Source: Elusimicrobiota bacterium
GTDB taxonomy: Bacteria > Elusimicrobiota > Elusimicrobia > UBA1565 > UBA9628
DNA: 41,555 bases
Assembly: GCA_016212825.1 (NCBI GenBank)
Contig: JACRDS010000030.1
Span: 1-41,555, forward strand
Reading direction: 5' to 3'
The translations under genes and the position numbers were made by a program. How positions within the stretch are numbered: the first letter of the stretch is position 1; each line of letters opens with the position of its first letter. Below, piece after piece: positions 1 through 7,973 of this stretch. The notes below the pieces were generated by a model that saw nothing but the letters and a program-made list of their open reading frames with translations, was not told the DNA's origin and did not search any database.

Positions 1-104
1 GTCCTTGGAAAGCCGTGTGTGGGAGAACCACAAGCACGGTTTGATGAGAAGGCGCTGGAAACGCGCTCGGGGATACCGAGTGGTGCGCCAGGGTCTTACT
101 CTAT
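1..104 (+). mobile_element. 3' end of a group II intron (domains V and VI)
   Basis: Bases 10-42 fold as domain V. The lower stem pairs 10-17 with 35-42 and carries the catalytic AGC triad at 11-13, with the usual G.U wobble (12/40). There is a two-base AG bulge at 33-34, an upper stem 18-22/28-32 and a GAGAA loop. Bases 46-101 fold as domain VI: GAG-AAG (46-51) pairs with CTT-A-CTC (95-101), leaving A98 bulged as branch point six bases before the 3' end. The intron would end at ...CTCTAT (104), fitting the AY rule. The reverse transcriptase/maturase and the 5' end lie outside the window. Family placement beyond group II is not possible from this piece. Confidence 0.85.
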
Positions 105-107
105 AGC

Positions 108-1031
108 ATGCACAAGATCACCTTCGTTTCCTTGATGCTCCTGCTGCCCGCGGCCGCCTTTGCGGGCGAGAGCGCGGCCTTCCTGAAGATCGGCTTGGGG
201 GCGCGCGCCATAGGCATGGGCGGCGCCTACACCGCCATCGCCGACGACGTCAACGCCTTGGGCTGGAACCCGGCCGGGCTCTCGGTGCTGGGCAAGCGGG
301 AGCTCGGCGCCATGCACGCGGAGCTGGCCCAGCAGACCAGGTATGACTTCATCGGCTATGCCCAGCCCGTGAAGCACGGCACGCTCGCGGTCGGGGCCGT
401 CCATCTGGGCCATGGCGGCATCGAAGGCCGCGACGCCAACGGCGCGCGCACCGGCTCCTACGGCGCCTCGGACCAGGCCGTCAACCTGGGCTTCGCCTCG
501 CGCCTTGACGCCGGCCTGCGCCTGGGCGCCAACGTCAAGTACATCCGCAGTTCCATCGCCAACGCCTCGGCGCAGAGCTTCGCTTTGGACCTGGGCGGCC
601 AGTATGCCTTGAGCGGCGTAGGCGGGCCCGGCCTGCCTTTGGTCGGCCTCGCGATCCAGAACCTCGGGCCAGGCCTGAAATTCCAGGACCAAGCCTCGCA
701 GCTGCCGCTCACCTTCGCCGCCGGCCTGGGCTACCGCCTCCCCGCGGGCCTCACCTTGGCCGTTGACTTCAAACAGCGGCCCCACAGCCGCGATTCGGAA
801 TTCAGCTTCGGCACCGAGTACGCCATGCTGGCCAACTTCGCCCTGCGCGCCGGCTACGCGACGCAGAAGGCCGCCAACGGCACCCGCGCCGCAGGAGGGA
901 GCTTCTCGGCCCTGAGCGGCTTCGCCACGGGCCTGGGCTTCAAGCTGCGTTCCTACAGCCTGGATTATTCCTTCACCCCGGCCGGCGAGTTGGGCAACGT
1001 GCAGAGATTCAGCCTGGGAGCGAAGTTCTGA
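108..1031 (+). CDS. PorV/PorQ-like (UPF0164) outer-membrane protein
   Basis: The 307-residue protein starts with a signal peptide (about residues 1-19, ending AAAFAG). It then shows the UPF0164/PorV signature: a GLGARAIGMGGAYTAIADD segment followed by a W-NPAGL motif. The rest alternates in short amphipathic strands and ends with SLGAKF, as in outer-membrane beta-barrels. PorV-type proteins are known as barrel or shuttle components of type IX-like secretion and are common in Elusimicrobiota and related phyla. The ATG lies only three bases after a group II intron 3' end and has no clear ribosome-binding site, so its leader is probably made by splicing. The intact signal peptide supports this start. 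A role in secretion is inferred from the family only. Confidence 0.85.
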   Translation: MHKITFVSLMLLLPAAAFAGESAAFLKIGLGARAIGMGGAYTAIADDVNALGWNPAGLSVLGKRELGAMHAELAQQTRYDFIGYAQPVKHGTLAVGAVHLGHGGIEGRDANGARTGSYGASDQAVNLGFASRLDAGLRLGANVKYIRSSIANASAQSFALDLGGQYALSGVGGPGLPLVGLAIQNLGPGLKFQDQASQLPLTFAAGLGYRLPAGLTLAVDFKQRPHSRDSEFSFGTEYAMLANFALRAGYATQKAANGTRAAGGSFSALSGFATGLGFKLRSYSLDYSFTPAGELGNVQRFSLGAKF

Positions 1032-2035
1032 TTCCTCAGCGCCTGCGCGACCTCGCGATCAACACCCTCCTGGTCTGCGCCTCCCTGGCCGCCGTCCTGG
1101 CGCCGCTGGAATTCCTGGCGCGCCGGCGGGTGCCGGAGAAAGGCCTGCCCGACTATCGGCGCTACCGGGTCGAAGCCGGCGGACCCTTCTTCCGCCGGGA
1201 AGGGGACTTCCTGGTCCAGGTGCCGCGCCACCGCTTCGGCGCCCAAGGCCAGCGCCTCTTGCCGCGGCGGACCCCTGGCCGGCTGCGGCTCGTCCTGCTC
1301 GGCGAGTCCAGCGCCTGGATGCTCGGCGACGAGCTGGGCGTGGTGGCGGGGCAGCGGGGGCTGCAGGAGCGCATCGAGACCGTCAACATGGCCCTGGGCG
1401 CCTCGTCCTGGGAACTGGTCCAGCGCCGCTTCGAAGAGGCGCTCGGCCTCGACGCGGACGCCATCCTGGTCCTCTTCGGCCACAACCTCTACATCGCCGT
1501 CCACCCCCTGCACGCTCCGCGCCTGCCCGCGGCTCCCGGCAGCCGGCTGGCCTCCTTGGCGCTCGACTTGCTCGACCCGCCGCGCTTCCCCCAGGGGATG
1601 CTGCCGGCCGGCCGGGTCCTGGCCTTGAGGGCGGGGCTGCGGCGCATGGCGCGCCAGGCCCGCCGACGCGGCGTGCGCCTGCTCCTGTGCACCGTGCCCT
1701 CCAACCTGCGCCAGCCTCCCGGCGGGACGGCCCGGGCGGACTACCAGGAGGCGGAGCGGCTCTGGAAGGCGGGCCGCTGGCAAGAGGCGCGCCGGCTCTT
1801 CGTGCGCGCCCGGGACCTGGACCCGGAGCGCCTGCGCGCCAGCACCGCGGTCAACGAGGCCATCCGTTCCGTCGCCCGAGACGAGGGCGCCGAGCTTTTG
1901 GACTTCGAGCGCCTGGTCTCGGCGCGCGGGGAGCACGGCGTGCCGGGCCCGGAGCTCTTCAAGGACGGCCAGCACCTGCGGCCGGAGGGGCTGCGGTGGG
2001 AGGCCGGCCGGCTCCTGGAACTGCTGCGGCTTTGA
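1028..2035 (+). CDS. Membrane-anchored SGNH/GDSL-type hydrolase
   Basis: The first standard-looking start is GTG at 1130, but the frame is open back to 1028 and the extra 34 codons encode a hydrophobic segment (NTLLVCASLAAVLAPLEF), i.e. an N-terminal membrane anchor. I prefer a non-ATG start near 1028-1031 that overlaps the upstream TGA, with GGGAG at 1016-1020 as ribosome-binding site. The body shows SGNH blocks: LLGESSAW (nucleophile Ser), a VLFGHN segment, and DGQHLRPEG near the C-terminus (Asp-x-x-His). A helical insert (about codons 205-240 of the 1130 frame) looks like one TPR-like pair. The family removes acyl groups from sugars or lipids, or transfers them. The substrate is unknown. 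It is probably co-transcribed with the PorV-like gene. Confidence 0.7.
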   Translation: MIPQRLRDLAINTLLVCASLAAVLAPLEFLARRRVPEKGLPDYRRYRVEAGGPFFRREGDFLVQVPRHRFGAQGQRLLPRRTPGRLRLVLLGESSAWMLGDELGVVAGQRGLQERIETVNMALGASSWELVQRRFEEALGLDADAILVLFGHNLYIAVHPLHAPRLPAAPGSRLASLALDLLDPPRFPQGMLPAGRVLALRAGLRRMARQARRRGVRLLLCTVPSNLRQPPGGTARADYQEAERLWKAGRWQEARRLFVRARDLDPERLRASTAVNEAIRSVARDEGAELLDFERLVSARGEHGVPGPELFKDGQHLRPEGLRWEAGRLLELLRL

Positions 2036-2041
2036 TATGAT
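2033..2041 (+). promoter_or_regulatory. Extended -10 box for the caspase-like gene
   Basis: TGATATGAT (TG-n-TATGAT) sits with its hexamer at 2036-2041, 15 to 10 bases before the ATG at 2051. It overlaps the preceding stop codon. GGGAGG (2042-2047) could serve as ribosome-binding site on a read-through transcript from upstream. A transcript started from this box would begin around 2048 and lack it. Confidence 0.45.
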
Positions 2042-2050
2042 GGGAGGCGT

Positions 2051-3148
2051 ATGAAAAAAACAGCATTCTTCCTGGTTTGCGGCGTCCTGCTGGCGTGCGC
2101 GTCGGGCCCGGCGCGGGCCGCGGGCAAGGCGGTCAGCTGCGGCTGCTACTGCGGCAAATGGATCGATCCGCCCTGCAGCAAGGAGGCGTGCCAGGCCGCC
2201 TGCACCCAGGAGCCCCTGCCGGGCCCCGAGCAGGAGGACCGGCCCGCCGCCCCCGGGCTGACCCGGGAGGACGTCAAGCGCATGATGGACGAGGCGGCCG
2301 AGAAGGCCGCGGCGCGGGCCGCGGAGAAGGCCGCTGGGGCGCAGGCGAGCGAGGCCGCGGCGCCCATCGTCTCGGACGTGGACCAGCCCGGCTTCCAGGC
2401 CGCCGAGAATCCCGACGACTACGCCATGGTCGTGGGCGTGGAGAAGTACCCGGACCTGCCCGCGGCCCAGTTCGCGGAGCGCGACGCGGAGGCGGTCAAG
2501 CGCCATCTGGTCGCGCTGGGCTACCCGGAGCGCAACATCAAGTCCTTGCTGGGCGGCCGGGCGACCCGGGCCGCCATGTCGGCCCAGCTGGAGAGCTGGC
2601 TGCCGCGCCACGTCAAGCCCGGCAGCCGCGTCTTCTTCTATTTCTCCGGGCACGGGGCTCCGGACCCGACGTCAGGCCAGGCCTACCTCGTCCCCAGCGA
2701 CGGAGACCCCAACTACCTGGACAAGACGGGCTTCCCGCTCAAGCGTCTCTACGCCGGCTTGGGCGCCCTCAAGGCCAGGAAGGTGGTCGTGGCCCTGGAC
2801 TCCTGCTTCTCGGGCGCGGGCGGCCGTTCGGTGCTGCCCGAGGGAGCGCGTCCGCTGGTGCTGCGCAAGGAGGCGGCGGCCGTCCCGGGCAGGAACATCC
2901 TGCTCTTCGCCGCGGCCGCGCCGGATGAGATCACCAGCACCATCAAGGAGCAGGGGCACGGCGCCTTCACCTACTACTTCCTCAAGGGGCTCTCCGGCGG
3001 CGCCCAGGACAAGTCCGGGGCCGTCACGCCGGGCGGGCTCTACCGCTACCTCAAGCCCAAGGTGCAGAACGCCGCTTCGGTCCAGAACCGCGAGCAGACC
3101 CCGGTCCTGGAAGGGGATGCCGCGGAGGAGCTCGTCCGCTTCCGGTAG
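2051..3148 (+). CDS. Secreted caspase-family (C14-like) cysteine protease
   Basis: The protein has 365 residues. Residues 1-24 are a signal peptide ending ARAA. A compact cysteine cluster follows (C30, C32, C34, C42, C47, C51), then an Ala/Glu-rich helix (about 70-105). The caspase-like fold runs from about 120 to the end. The catalytic His is H201 in FYFSGHGA and the catalytic Cys is C252 in VVALDSCFSGAGG; both motifs are complete, so the protease is predicted to be active. Bacterial C14 relatives (metacaspase-like or orthocaspases) cut after basic or acidic residues, but specificity cannot be read here. The signal peptide places it outside the cytoplasm. The cysteine cluster could form disulfides or bind metal. 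It lies 16 bases after the SGNH gene and converges with the DUF900 lipoprotein gene. Confidence 0.87.
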   Translation: MKKTAFFLVCGVLLACASGPARAAGKAVSCGCYCGKWIDPPCSKEACQAACTQEPLPGPEQEDRPAAPGLTREDVKRMMDEAAEKAAARAAEKAAGAQASEAAAPIVSDVDQPGFQAAENPDDYAMVVGVEKYPDLPAAQFAERDAEAVKRHLVALGYPERNIKSLLGGRATRAAMSAQLESWLPRHVKPGSRVFFYFSGHGAPDPTSGQAYLVPSDGDPNYLDKTGFPLKRLYAGLGALKARKVVVALDSCFSGAGGRSVLPEGARPLVLRKEAAAVPGRNILLFAAAAPDEITSTIKEQGHGAFTYYFLKGLSGGAQDKSGAVTPGGLYRYLKPKVQNAASVQNREQTPVLEGDAAEELVRFR

Positions 3149-3154
3149 CGGGCG

Positions 3155-4282
3155 CTACGGCCGCAGGTAGTAGTCCTCGGTGCTGTTGGGCTCGCTCTTG
3201 CGGATGAAGAGCCGCTGCTCCGCCGGCACGCCCAGCAGGACCTGGAAGATGTCGGTGAGGATGGGCCGGCCCGAGTAGTAGCCGTGCCCCAGGCCGCCGA
3301 CCCCCAGCGTGGGGGCGTCGATCTCCCCGACGTTGATCATGTCCGTGCTTGCCACGCGCTCGCAGGCGCCCATGCGCCGGTTCTTGTTGTAGGTCTCCGA
3401 GGCCGCGATGGCGTTGTCGTTGTAGGAGCAGTACACGGTCACCCGCTCGGCCGCCTTCTTGAGCTGGGGCACGATCTTCTGGAAGTCCTTGACCGGGAAG
3501 TCCGGGGCGTTGAGGATGAGCTCGCCGATGAAGGGCTTGTCGATGTTCTGGGAGAGCTGGGACAGGGCGCGCAGGGTCACTTGGTGGCCCATGGAGTGCA
3601 CCATCACGTGCACGGTCTGGCTGGAGGCCGCCAACTGGCCGAAGAAGGACTGGGCCAAAGGCACGGTCTTGAGCGCGTTGGAGAGGTTGTCGCCGTAGGT
3701 CCGGTTGACCAAGGCGGAGCTGATGATGCCCTCCTCCGCGCCGGCCGGCCAGGTGAAGAGCACCACCGGGCCCTGGAACTTGAGGTCGTAGGCGATCTGC
3801 GCGGCGCGCAGCAGGGCCTCCTGGAATTTTACGTTGAAGCCGTGGATGAAGACCAGGATGTCGGAGCCCCGCTTCTGGTTCAGCAGCGCCGCCAGGCCCG
3901 CCTCATCGAGGGCGGCGTGGTTGAGGAGCCGGTAGTACTGGTGCGGGTCGGCGCGCGGGTTGGGCGCGAACTCGAAGCCCCCGACCTTGTGGCGCTTGGG
4001 CACGTTGAAGGTGCAGACCCCGTAGGAGAGCTTCTCCGCCGGGTTGATGCCGAAGGAGGTGTCGTCGCACTCCGCCGCGTCGCCCTTGGCGTTGCGGTTG
4101 GTGACGTAGATCACGTCCATGGTCTGGGTGTCGGAGTAGGGCTGCTTGAACAGCGCCCCCAGGTCCTGGCGCAGGGCCTCGGTGCCGTAGTAGCGCGGGA
4201 CCCTGGTCTCGACGGGCTTGACCGGGGCGCCGCCGCAGCCGGCGGCGAGGATCACGAGGCAGGGGAGGATCTTCTTCAGCAT
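3155..4282 (-). CDS. DUF900-type alpha/beta-hydrolase lipoprotein
   Basis: The 375-residue protein starts with a lipoprotein signal (MLKKILPCLVILAAG, lipid-modified C16). The core is a DUF900-like alpha/beta hydrolase: VIYVTNRN near residue 57, DILVFIHGFNV (141-151, oxyanion region), LFTWPA (175-180) and the nucleophile elbow VMVHSMGHQ with S230. A D in NAPDF (about 265) and the GLGHGYYSG His complete a plausible Ser-Asp-His triad. It is the last gene of a four-gene operon, 21 bases after CoA-transferase B, with CAGGAG as ribosome-binding site. Substrate is unknown; esterase or lipase activity on the envelope side is the family expectation. It converges tail to tail with the caspase gene, with six bases between stops. 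Confidence 0.82.
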   Translation of the reverse strand: MLKKILPCLVILAAGCGGAPVKPVETRVPRYYGTEALRQDLGALFKQPYSDTQTMDVIYVTNRNAKGDAAECDDTSFGINPAEKLSYGVCTFNVPKRHKVGGFEFAPNPRADPHQYYRLLNHAALDEAGLAALLNQKRGSDILVFIHGFNVKFQEALLRAAQIAYDLKFQGPVVLFTWPAGAEEGIISSALVNRTYGDNLSNALKTVPLAQSFFGQLAASSQTVHVMVHSMGHQVTLRALSQLSQNIDKPFIGELILNAPDFPVKDFQKIVPQLKKAAERVTVYCSYNDNAIAASETYNKNRRMGACERVASTDMINVGEIDAPTLGVGGLGHGYYSGRPILTDIFQVLLGVPAEQRLFIRKSEPNSTEDYYLRP

Positions 4283-4303
4283 AAGCGCTCCTGGTTCTGG
4301 GTT

Positions 4304-4960
4304 CTAGAGTCTCATCTCCGGCACGGCTTCGGGGACGTGCATCTTGGCGGCGGTCGCCCGGCGGATGGCGTCCACGCTCACCCCCGGGGCCCGCTCCTTG
4401 AGGTGCAGGCCCAGCGGGGACACGTCGAACGCGGCGAGGTCGGTCACCACCATCTTGACCACGCCCACGCCGGTGAGCGGCAAGGTGCACTTGGGCAGGA
4501 CCTTGCTGGCCCCGTCCTTGGCCGTGTGCTGCATGGCCACGATGACCCGGCGCGCGCCGGCCACCAGGTCCATGGCGCCGCCCATGCCCTTGACCATCTT
4601 GCCGGGGATCATCCAGTTTGCGATGCTGCCGTGCTCGTCGACCTCCATGGCGCCCAGCACCGTGAGGTCGATGTGCCCGCCGCGGATCATGGCGAAGGAG
4701 TCCGCCCCGTTGAAGAAGGAGGCCCCGGGCAGCACCGTCACCGTCTCCTTGCCCGCGTTGATGAGGTCCGCGTCCACCGCGTCCTCGGCGGGATAGGGCC
4801 CCAGGCCGAGGATGCCGTTCTCGCTCTGCAGGGTGACGTCCATGCCCTGGGGGATGTGGTTGGCGACCAAGGTGGGGATGCCGATGCCCAGGTTGACGTA
4901 GTAGCCGTCCTTGAGCTCCTGGGCGATGCGCTGGGCGATCTGCTCGCGTGTCAAAGCCAT
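4304..4960 (-). CDS. scoB: 3-oxoacid CoA-transferase, subunit B
   Basis: The 218-residue protein matches the beta subunit of family I CoA-transferases (ScoB/AtoA). It contains the catalytic SENG motif, with E47 as the glutamate that forms the CoA thioester, within [34 protein letters not shown] and the GGAMDLV segment are typical of the family. It moves CoA between succinyl-CoA or acetyl-CoA and a 3-oxoacid such as acetoacetate. Subunit A lies 14 bases upstream in the same operon, and the pair is expected to form a heterotetramer in the cytoplasm. Length is normal. Exact acyl preference cannot be told from sequence. Confidence 0.93.
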   Translation of the reverse strand: MALTREQIAQRIAQELKDGYYVNLGIGIPTLVANHIPQGMDVTLQSENGILGLGPYPAEDAVDADLINAGKETVTVLPGASFFNGADSFAMIRGGHIDLTVLGAMEVDEHGSIANWMIPGKMVKGMGGAMDLVAGARRVIVAMQHTAKDGASKVLPKCTLPLTGVGVVKMVVTDLAAFDVSPLGLHLKERAPGVSVDAIRRATAAKMHVPEAVPEMRL

Positions 4961-4974
4961 GCTCGGGTCCCTCC

Positions 4975-5670
4975 TCAGCGCGGCGCGACCGTGCGGCGCT
5001 CGATGCGCTTCTCGTAGCCCCGGCCCTGGAACAGGCGGTGCACGTAGATGCCGGGCAGGTGCACGTGGTCCGGGTCGAAGGTTCCGACCGGGACCAGCTC
5101 CTCGACTTCCGCGATGCAGACCTTGCCCACCGTGGCGCAGAGGGGGTTGAAGTTGCGGGCCGTCTTGCGGAAGACCAGGTTGCCCCGGGCGTCGCCGCGC
5201 CAGGCCTTGACCAAAGCGAAGTCGGCCTTGAGGCCCCGCTCCAGGACGTAGAGGCGGCCGTCGAACTCGCGGACCTCCTTGCCCTCCGCCACCACGGTGC
5301 CCACCCCGGTCGGGGTGTAGAAGCCGGGGATGCCGGCCCCGCCCGCGCGCAGGCGCTCGGCCAAGGTGCCTTGGGGGACCATCTCCAGCTCCAGCTCGCC
5401 CGAGAGCACCAGGCTCTCGAAGAGCTTGTTCTCGCCCACGTAGCTGGAGACCATCTTCTTGATCTGGCGGCCCTGCAGCAGGCGGCCGGTGCCGAAGTCG
5501 TCCACGCCGGCGTTGTTGGAGACGATGGTGAGGTCCTTGACCTTCTTGTCCACCAGGGCGTCGAGGCAGTTCTCCGGGATGCCGCAGAGGCCGAAGCCGC
5601 CCACGGCCAGCACCGCCCCGTCCGGGATGTCCCGCACCGCCTCCGCCGCGCCGCCGACGAGCTTGTTCAT
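4975..5670 (-). CDS. scoA: 3-oxoacid CoA-transferase, subunit A
   Basis: I choose the ATG at 5670 ([12 protein letters not shown]), giving 231 residues. An open frame continues upstream but runs into the nitrilase gene and has no family similarity. The protein carries the subunit A hallmark [23 protein letters not shown], the YVGENK segment and [13 protein letters not shown]. It pairs with the downstream subunit B (14-base gap) to transfer CoA among short-chain 3-oxoacids. The nitrilase gene ends 10 bases upstream, so these genes are co-transcribed. Whether the operon serves ketone-body use, branched-acid breakdown or a nitrilase product is not decidable from sequence. Confidence 0.93.
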   Translation of the reverse strand: MNKLVGGAAEAVRDIPDGAVLAVGGFGLCGIPENCLDALVDKKVKDLTIVSNNAGVDDFGTGRLLQGRQIKKMVSSYVGENKLFESLVLSGELELEMVPQGTLAERLRAGGAGIPGFYTPTGVGTVVAEGKEVREFDGRLYVLERGLKADFALVKAWRGDARGNLVFRKTARNFNPLCATVGKVCIAEVEELVPVGTFDPDHVHLPGIYVHRLFQGRGYEKRIERRTVAPR

Positions 5671-5680
5671 GGGCGCTTCC

Positions 5681-6445
5681 TCAGGCGAAGGAGAAGTCCG
5701 GCCGGCGGTCCTTGATGAAGGGGAAGCGCGAGCGGGTCTTGGCCACCAGGGACTTGTCCACGTCCACGGCGGCCTGGAAGAGGCCTTCGCCCTCTTTGCA
5801 GTCCAGCACGACCTTGCCCAGGGGATCGAAGACCATGGAGTTGCCGCTGTACTCGAGCAAAGGGTCGCGGCCCGTGCGGTTGACACCGATCACGTAGGCC
5901 TGGTTCTCGATGGCGCGGGCCTGCAGCAGGCGCATCCAGTGCTCCGCGCGCCTGGCGGGCCAGGAGGCGATGACCACGAAGAGCTCGGCCTCGGCGGCCG
6001 CGTTCCAGAAGAGATAGGGGAAGCGCAGGTCGAAGCACACGGCCGGGACCACGGAGAAGCCGCGCAGGATGAACTTCTCCTGCCGGGAGCCGGGCTTGTA
6101 GGTGCGGTCCTCCTGGCCGAAGGAGTAGAGATGGATCTTGGAGTAGGACGAGACGAGCTTGCCGGCCTCGTCCATGGTGATGAGCTTGTTGCAGCCGTCC
6201 TGCACGCCGCCGAAGGAGACGCAGAGCTTGTGCTGGCGGGCGAGGTCCGCGAAGAAGGCCAGGTCGGAGTCATCCAAGGTCGCTTTCTCCTTGTTCATGG
6301 AGAAGCCGGAGAGGGTCATCTCCGGGAACACCACCCAGTCGACGCGGTCCTGGGGCGAGACGTCGTCCAGCAAGGACAGGATCCTCTGCTTGGTGGCGGC
6401 TTTGTCCTCCCAGGCCATGTCCAGCTGGCAGATCGCGATCTTCAT
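5681..6445 (-). CDS. Carbon-nitrogen hydrolase (nitrilase superfamily, omega-amidase-like)
   Basis: The 254-residue protein has the complete nitrilase triad: E42 in [12 protein letters not shown]103 in [10 protein letters not shown] and C137 in [12 protein letters not shown]. The MTLSGFSM and [11 protein letters not shown] patterns resemble omega-amidases (NIT2/YafV group), which hydrolyse alpha-keto-glutaramate or alpha-keto-succinamate. It is the first gene of the operon nitrilase, CoA-transferase A, CoA-transferase B, DUF900 lipoprotein. No Shine-Dalgarno sequence precedes the ATG. Instead a TGCTATGAT box has its hexamer at -12 to -7, suggesting a leaderless message. Omega-amidase specificity is moderately supported; the superfamily is certain. 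Confidence 0.88.
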   Translation of the reverse strand: MKIAICQLDMAWEDKAATKQRILSLLDDVSPQDRVDWVVFPEMTLSGFSMNKEKATLDDSDLAFFADLARQHKLCVSFGGVQDGCNKLITMDEAGKLVSSYSKIHLYSFGQEDRTYKPGSRQEKFILRGFSVVPAVCFDLRFPYLFWNAAAEAELFVVIASWPARRAEHWMRLLQARAIENQAYVIGVNRTGRDPLLEYSGNSMVFDPLGKVVLDCKEGEGLFQAAVDVDKSLVAKTRSRFPFIKDRRPDFSFA

Positions 6446-6451
6446 GGCTGT

Positions 6452-6460
6452 ATCATAGCA
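6452..6460 (-). promoter_or_regulatory. Extended -10 box for the nitrilase operon
   Basis: On the minus strand the sequence reads TGCTATGAT, with the TATGAT hexamer 12 to 7 bases before the ATG at 6445. Transcription would start at about the A of the ATG, giving a leaderless message. No purine-rich ribosome-binding site is present. Confidence 0.6.
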
Positions 6461-6490
6461 TCTCGGGCCCGCGCCCGTCCTTGCGCAATC

Positions 6491-6499
6491 TGCTATGAT
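6491..6499 (+). promoter_or_regulatory. Extended -10 box for the FKBP gene
   Basis: TGCTATGAT is the same 9-mer as the divergent nitrilase box, placed as its mirror image 30 bases away. Predicted start of transcription is about 6506, just ahead of the GAGGTGAG ribosome-binding site at 6509-6516. No convincing -35 box is seen, as is usual for extended -10 promoters. Confidence 0.6.
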
Positions 6500-6519
6500 T
6501 GGCGCACCGAGGTGAGAAA

Positions 6520-7584
6520 GTGAAAAAGACCATCATGGCCGCAGCCGTGCTCCTGCTCGCTCCCGTCCTCGCCGCCGCCCAGGCCGAAAAAGGGCCGCAG
6601 ACCGAGGACCAGAAGACCCTTTACGCCTTGGGCATCTGGCTGGCCCAGCAGGTCGAGCCTTTCAGCCTGACCGCGGCCGACCTCAAGTACGTGCAGTCGG
6701 GCCTCAAGGATTCGGTCCTGGGCAAGCCGCCGCAGGTGGAACTCGCGACCTACGGTCCCAGGATCGGCGAGCTGGCCAAGGGCCGCATGAAGGTCAAGTC
6801 CGACAAGGAGAAAGGGAAGTCCCAGGCTTTCCTTGATAAGGCGGCCAAGGAGCCGGGCGCACAGAAGTCAGCCTCCGGCCTCATCTATACCGAGATGGCG
6901 GCCGGCACGGGCGCCGGGCCCAAGGCCGAGGACACGGTCAAGGCCCGCTACAAAGGGACCCTCGTGGACGGCACGGTCTTCGACGACTCCGCCCGGCACG
7001 GCGCGGCGCCCATGGAATTCGCGCTCAACAAGGTGATCCCCTGCTGGACCGAGGGCATCCAGAAGATGAAGGTGGGCGGCCGGGCCAAGCTGGTCTGCCC
7101 CTCCGAGATCGCCTACGGGGAGCGCGGCCAGGGCGCCATCCCGGGCAGCGCGGCCCTGGTCTTCGAGGTGGAGCTCGTGGAGGTGGTCAAGGCGGAGGCC
7201 CCCAAGGAGGCCAAGGAGTTCCTGGACAAGGCCGCCAAGGAGAAGGGCGCCAAGGTCTTTCCCTCGGGGCTGATCTATAAGGAGCTCAAGCCGGGCAAGG
7301 GCGCCAGCCCCAAGGGCGAGGACACGGTCAAGGCGCACTACCACGGCACCTTCCCGGACGGCAAGGTCTTCGACAGCTCGGTGGACCGCGGCCAGCCCGC
7401 GGAGTTCCCGTTGGGGCAGGTCATCAAGTGCTGGCAGGAAGGGCTCCCGAAGATGAAGGTCGGCGGCAAGTCCAAGCTGGTCTGCCCGGCCGCCATCGCC
7501 TACGGCGAGGGCGGCCGGCCCGGCATCCCCGGCGGCTCCACGCTGATCTTCGAGGTCGAGCTGCTGGATATCGTTAAGAAGTAG
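6520..7584 (+). CDS. Secreted peptidyl-prolyl isomerase with two FKBP domains
   Basis: I choose GTG at 6520 because GAGGTGAG lies just upstream and translation begins with a clean signal peptide (MKKTIMAAAVLLLAPVLAAAQA). A TTG 21 bases further upstream lies inside the -10 box. The protein has 354 residues. An FKBP N-terminal dimerisation-like helix region (about 28-100) precedes two consecutive FKBP domains (about 110-218 and 228-354), each beginning SGLIY and containing V-DGTVFD or PDGKVFDSS, KVGG-KLVCP, IAYGE and a final FEVEL strand. It catalyses cis-trans isomerisation of prolyl bonds and acts as a chaperone in the periplasm or at the surface. Two full catalytic domains in tandem behind a FKBP_N region are less common than the Mip/FkpA single-domain layout. 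Confidence 0.9.
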   Translation: MKKTIMAAAVLLLAPVLAAAQAEKGPQTEDQKTLYALGIWLAQQVEPFSLTAADLKYVQSGLKDSVLGKPPQVELATYGPRIGELAKGRMKVKSDKEKGKSQAFLDKAAKEPGAQKSASGLIYTEMAAGTGAGPKAEDTVKARYKGTLVDGTVFDDSARHGAAPMEFALNKVIPCWTEGIQKMKVGGRAKLVCPSEIAYGERGQGAIPGSAALVFEVELVEVVKAEAPKEAKEFLDKAAKEKGAKVFPSGLIYKELKPGKGASPKGEDTVKAHYHGTFPDGKVFDSSVDRGQPAEFPLGQVIKCWQEGLPKMKVGGKSKLVCPAAIAYGEGGRPGIPGGSTLIFEVELLDIVKK

Positions 7585-7610
7585 ATTCAGACGGTTGGCC
7601 ACTCCAAAGG

Positions 7611-7666
7611 AACCGCCGGCCCCCTCATAGGGGGCCGGCGGTTGCGCTTGAGCGAAGCTCAAGCGC
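7611..7666. terminator. Double hairpin between convergent genes
   Basis: Two perfect hairpins stand back to back. The first (7611-7643) has a 15-bp stem with a CAT loop. The second (7644-7666) has a 10-bp stem with a GAA loop. They lie between the ends of the FKBP gene (+) and the CPXCG gene (-), so they may stop transcription from both sides. No T-run follows. The same arrangement recurs inside the MFS gene at 39910-39962. Confidence 0.7.
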
Positions 7667-7679
7667 TCGGGAAGAACGG

Positions 7680-7973
7680 CTAGGCTCTGGCCGCTTCGAC
7701 CAGCAGCTCGCCGTCGTCCCAGGTGACATGCAGGGAGACGGTCTGGCAGCACACCGAGCAGTCCTCGAACCGGGTGCCGCCGTCCTCGTCCGCGCCGACC
7801 AGGACCTCGATGAGCTCGCCGCAGTGGGGGCAGGGGACCTCGGCCCACTCCTCGGCGCGCGGCAGGACCTCTTCGCGGACGGGAGGCTCGGCCACGGCCA
7901 GGGCGCGGCCCGCCGGGCGCTTGTGGGCCGGCCGGCGGTGCGGGGCCGGCTTGCGGCGGGGCGGGGTCTTCAT
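7680..7973 (-). CDS. CPXCG-family cysteine-rich small protein
   Basis: The protein has 97 residues starting from ATG at 7973, which overlaps the OmpA-like stop codon by four bases (ATGA). The first 40 residues are basic and Pro/Arg-rich. The rest matches the CPXCG family: CPHCGE at 48-52 and EDCSVCCQTVSLHV with C72, C75 and C76. The arrangement suggests a zinc ribbon. The function of the family is unknown. Translational coupling with the OmpA-like lipoprotein suggests co-expression but no clear shared role. Confidence 0.8.
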   Translation of the reverse strand: MKTPPRRKPAPHRRPAHKRPAGRALAVAEPPVREEVLPRAEEWAEVPCPHCGELIEVLVGADEDGGTRFEDCSVCCQTVSLHVTWDDGELLVEAARA

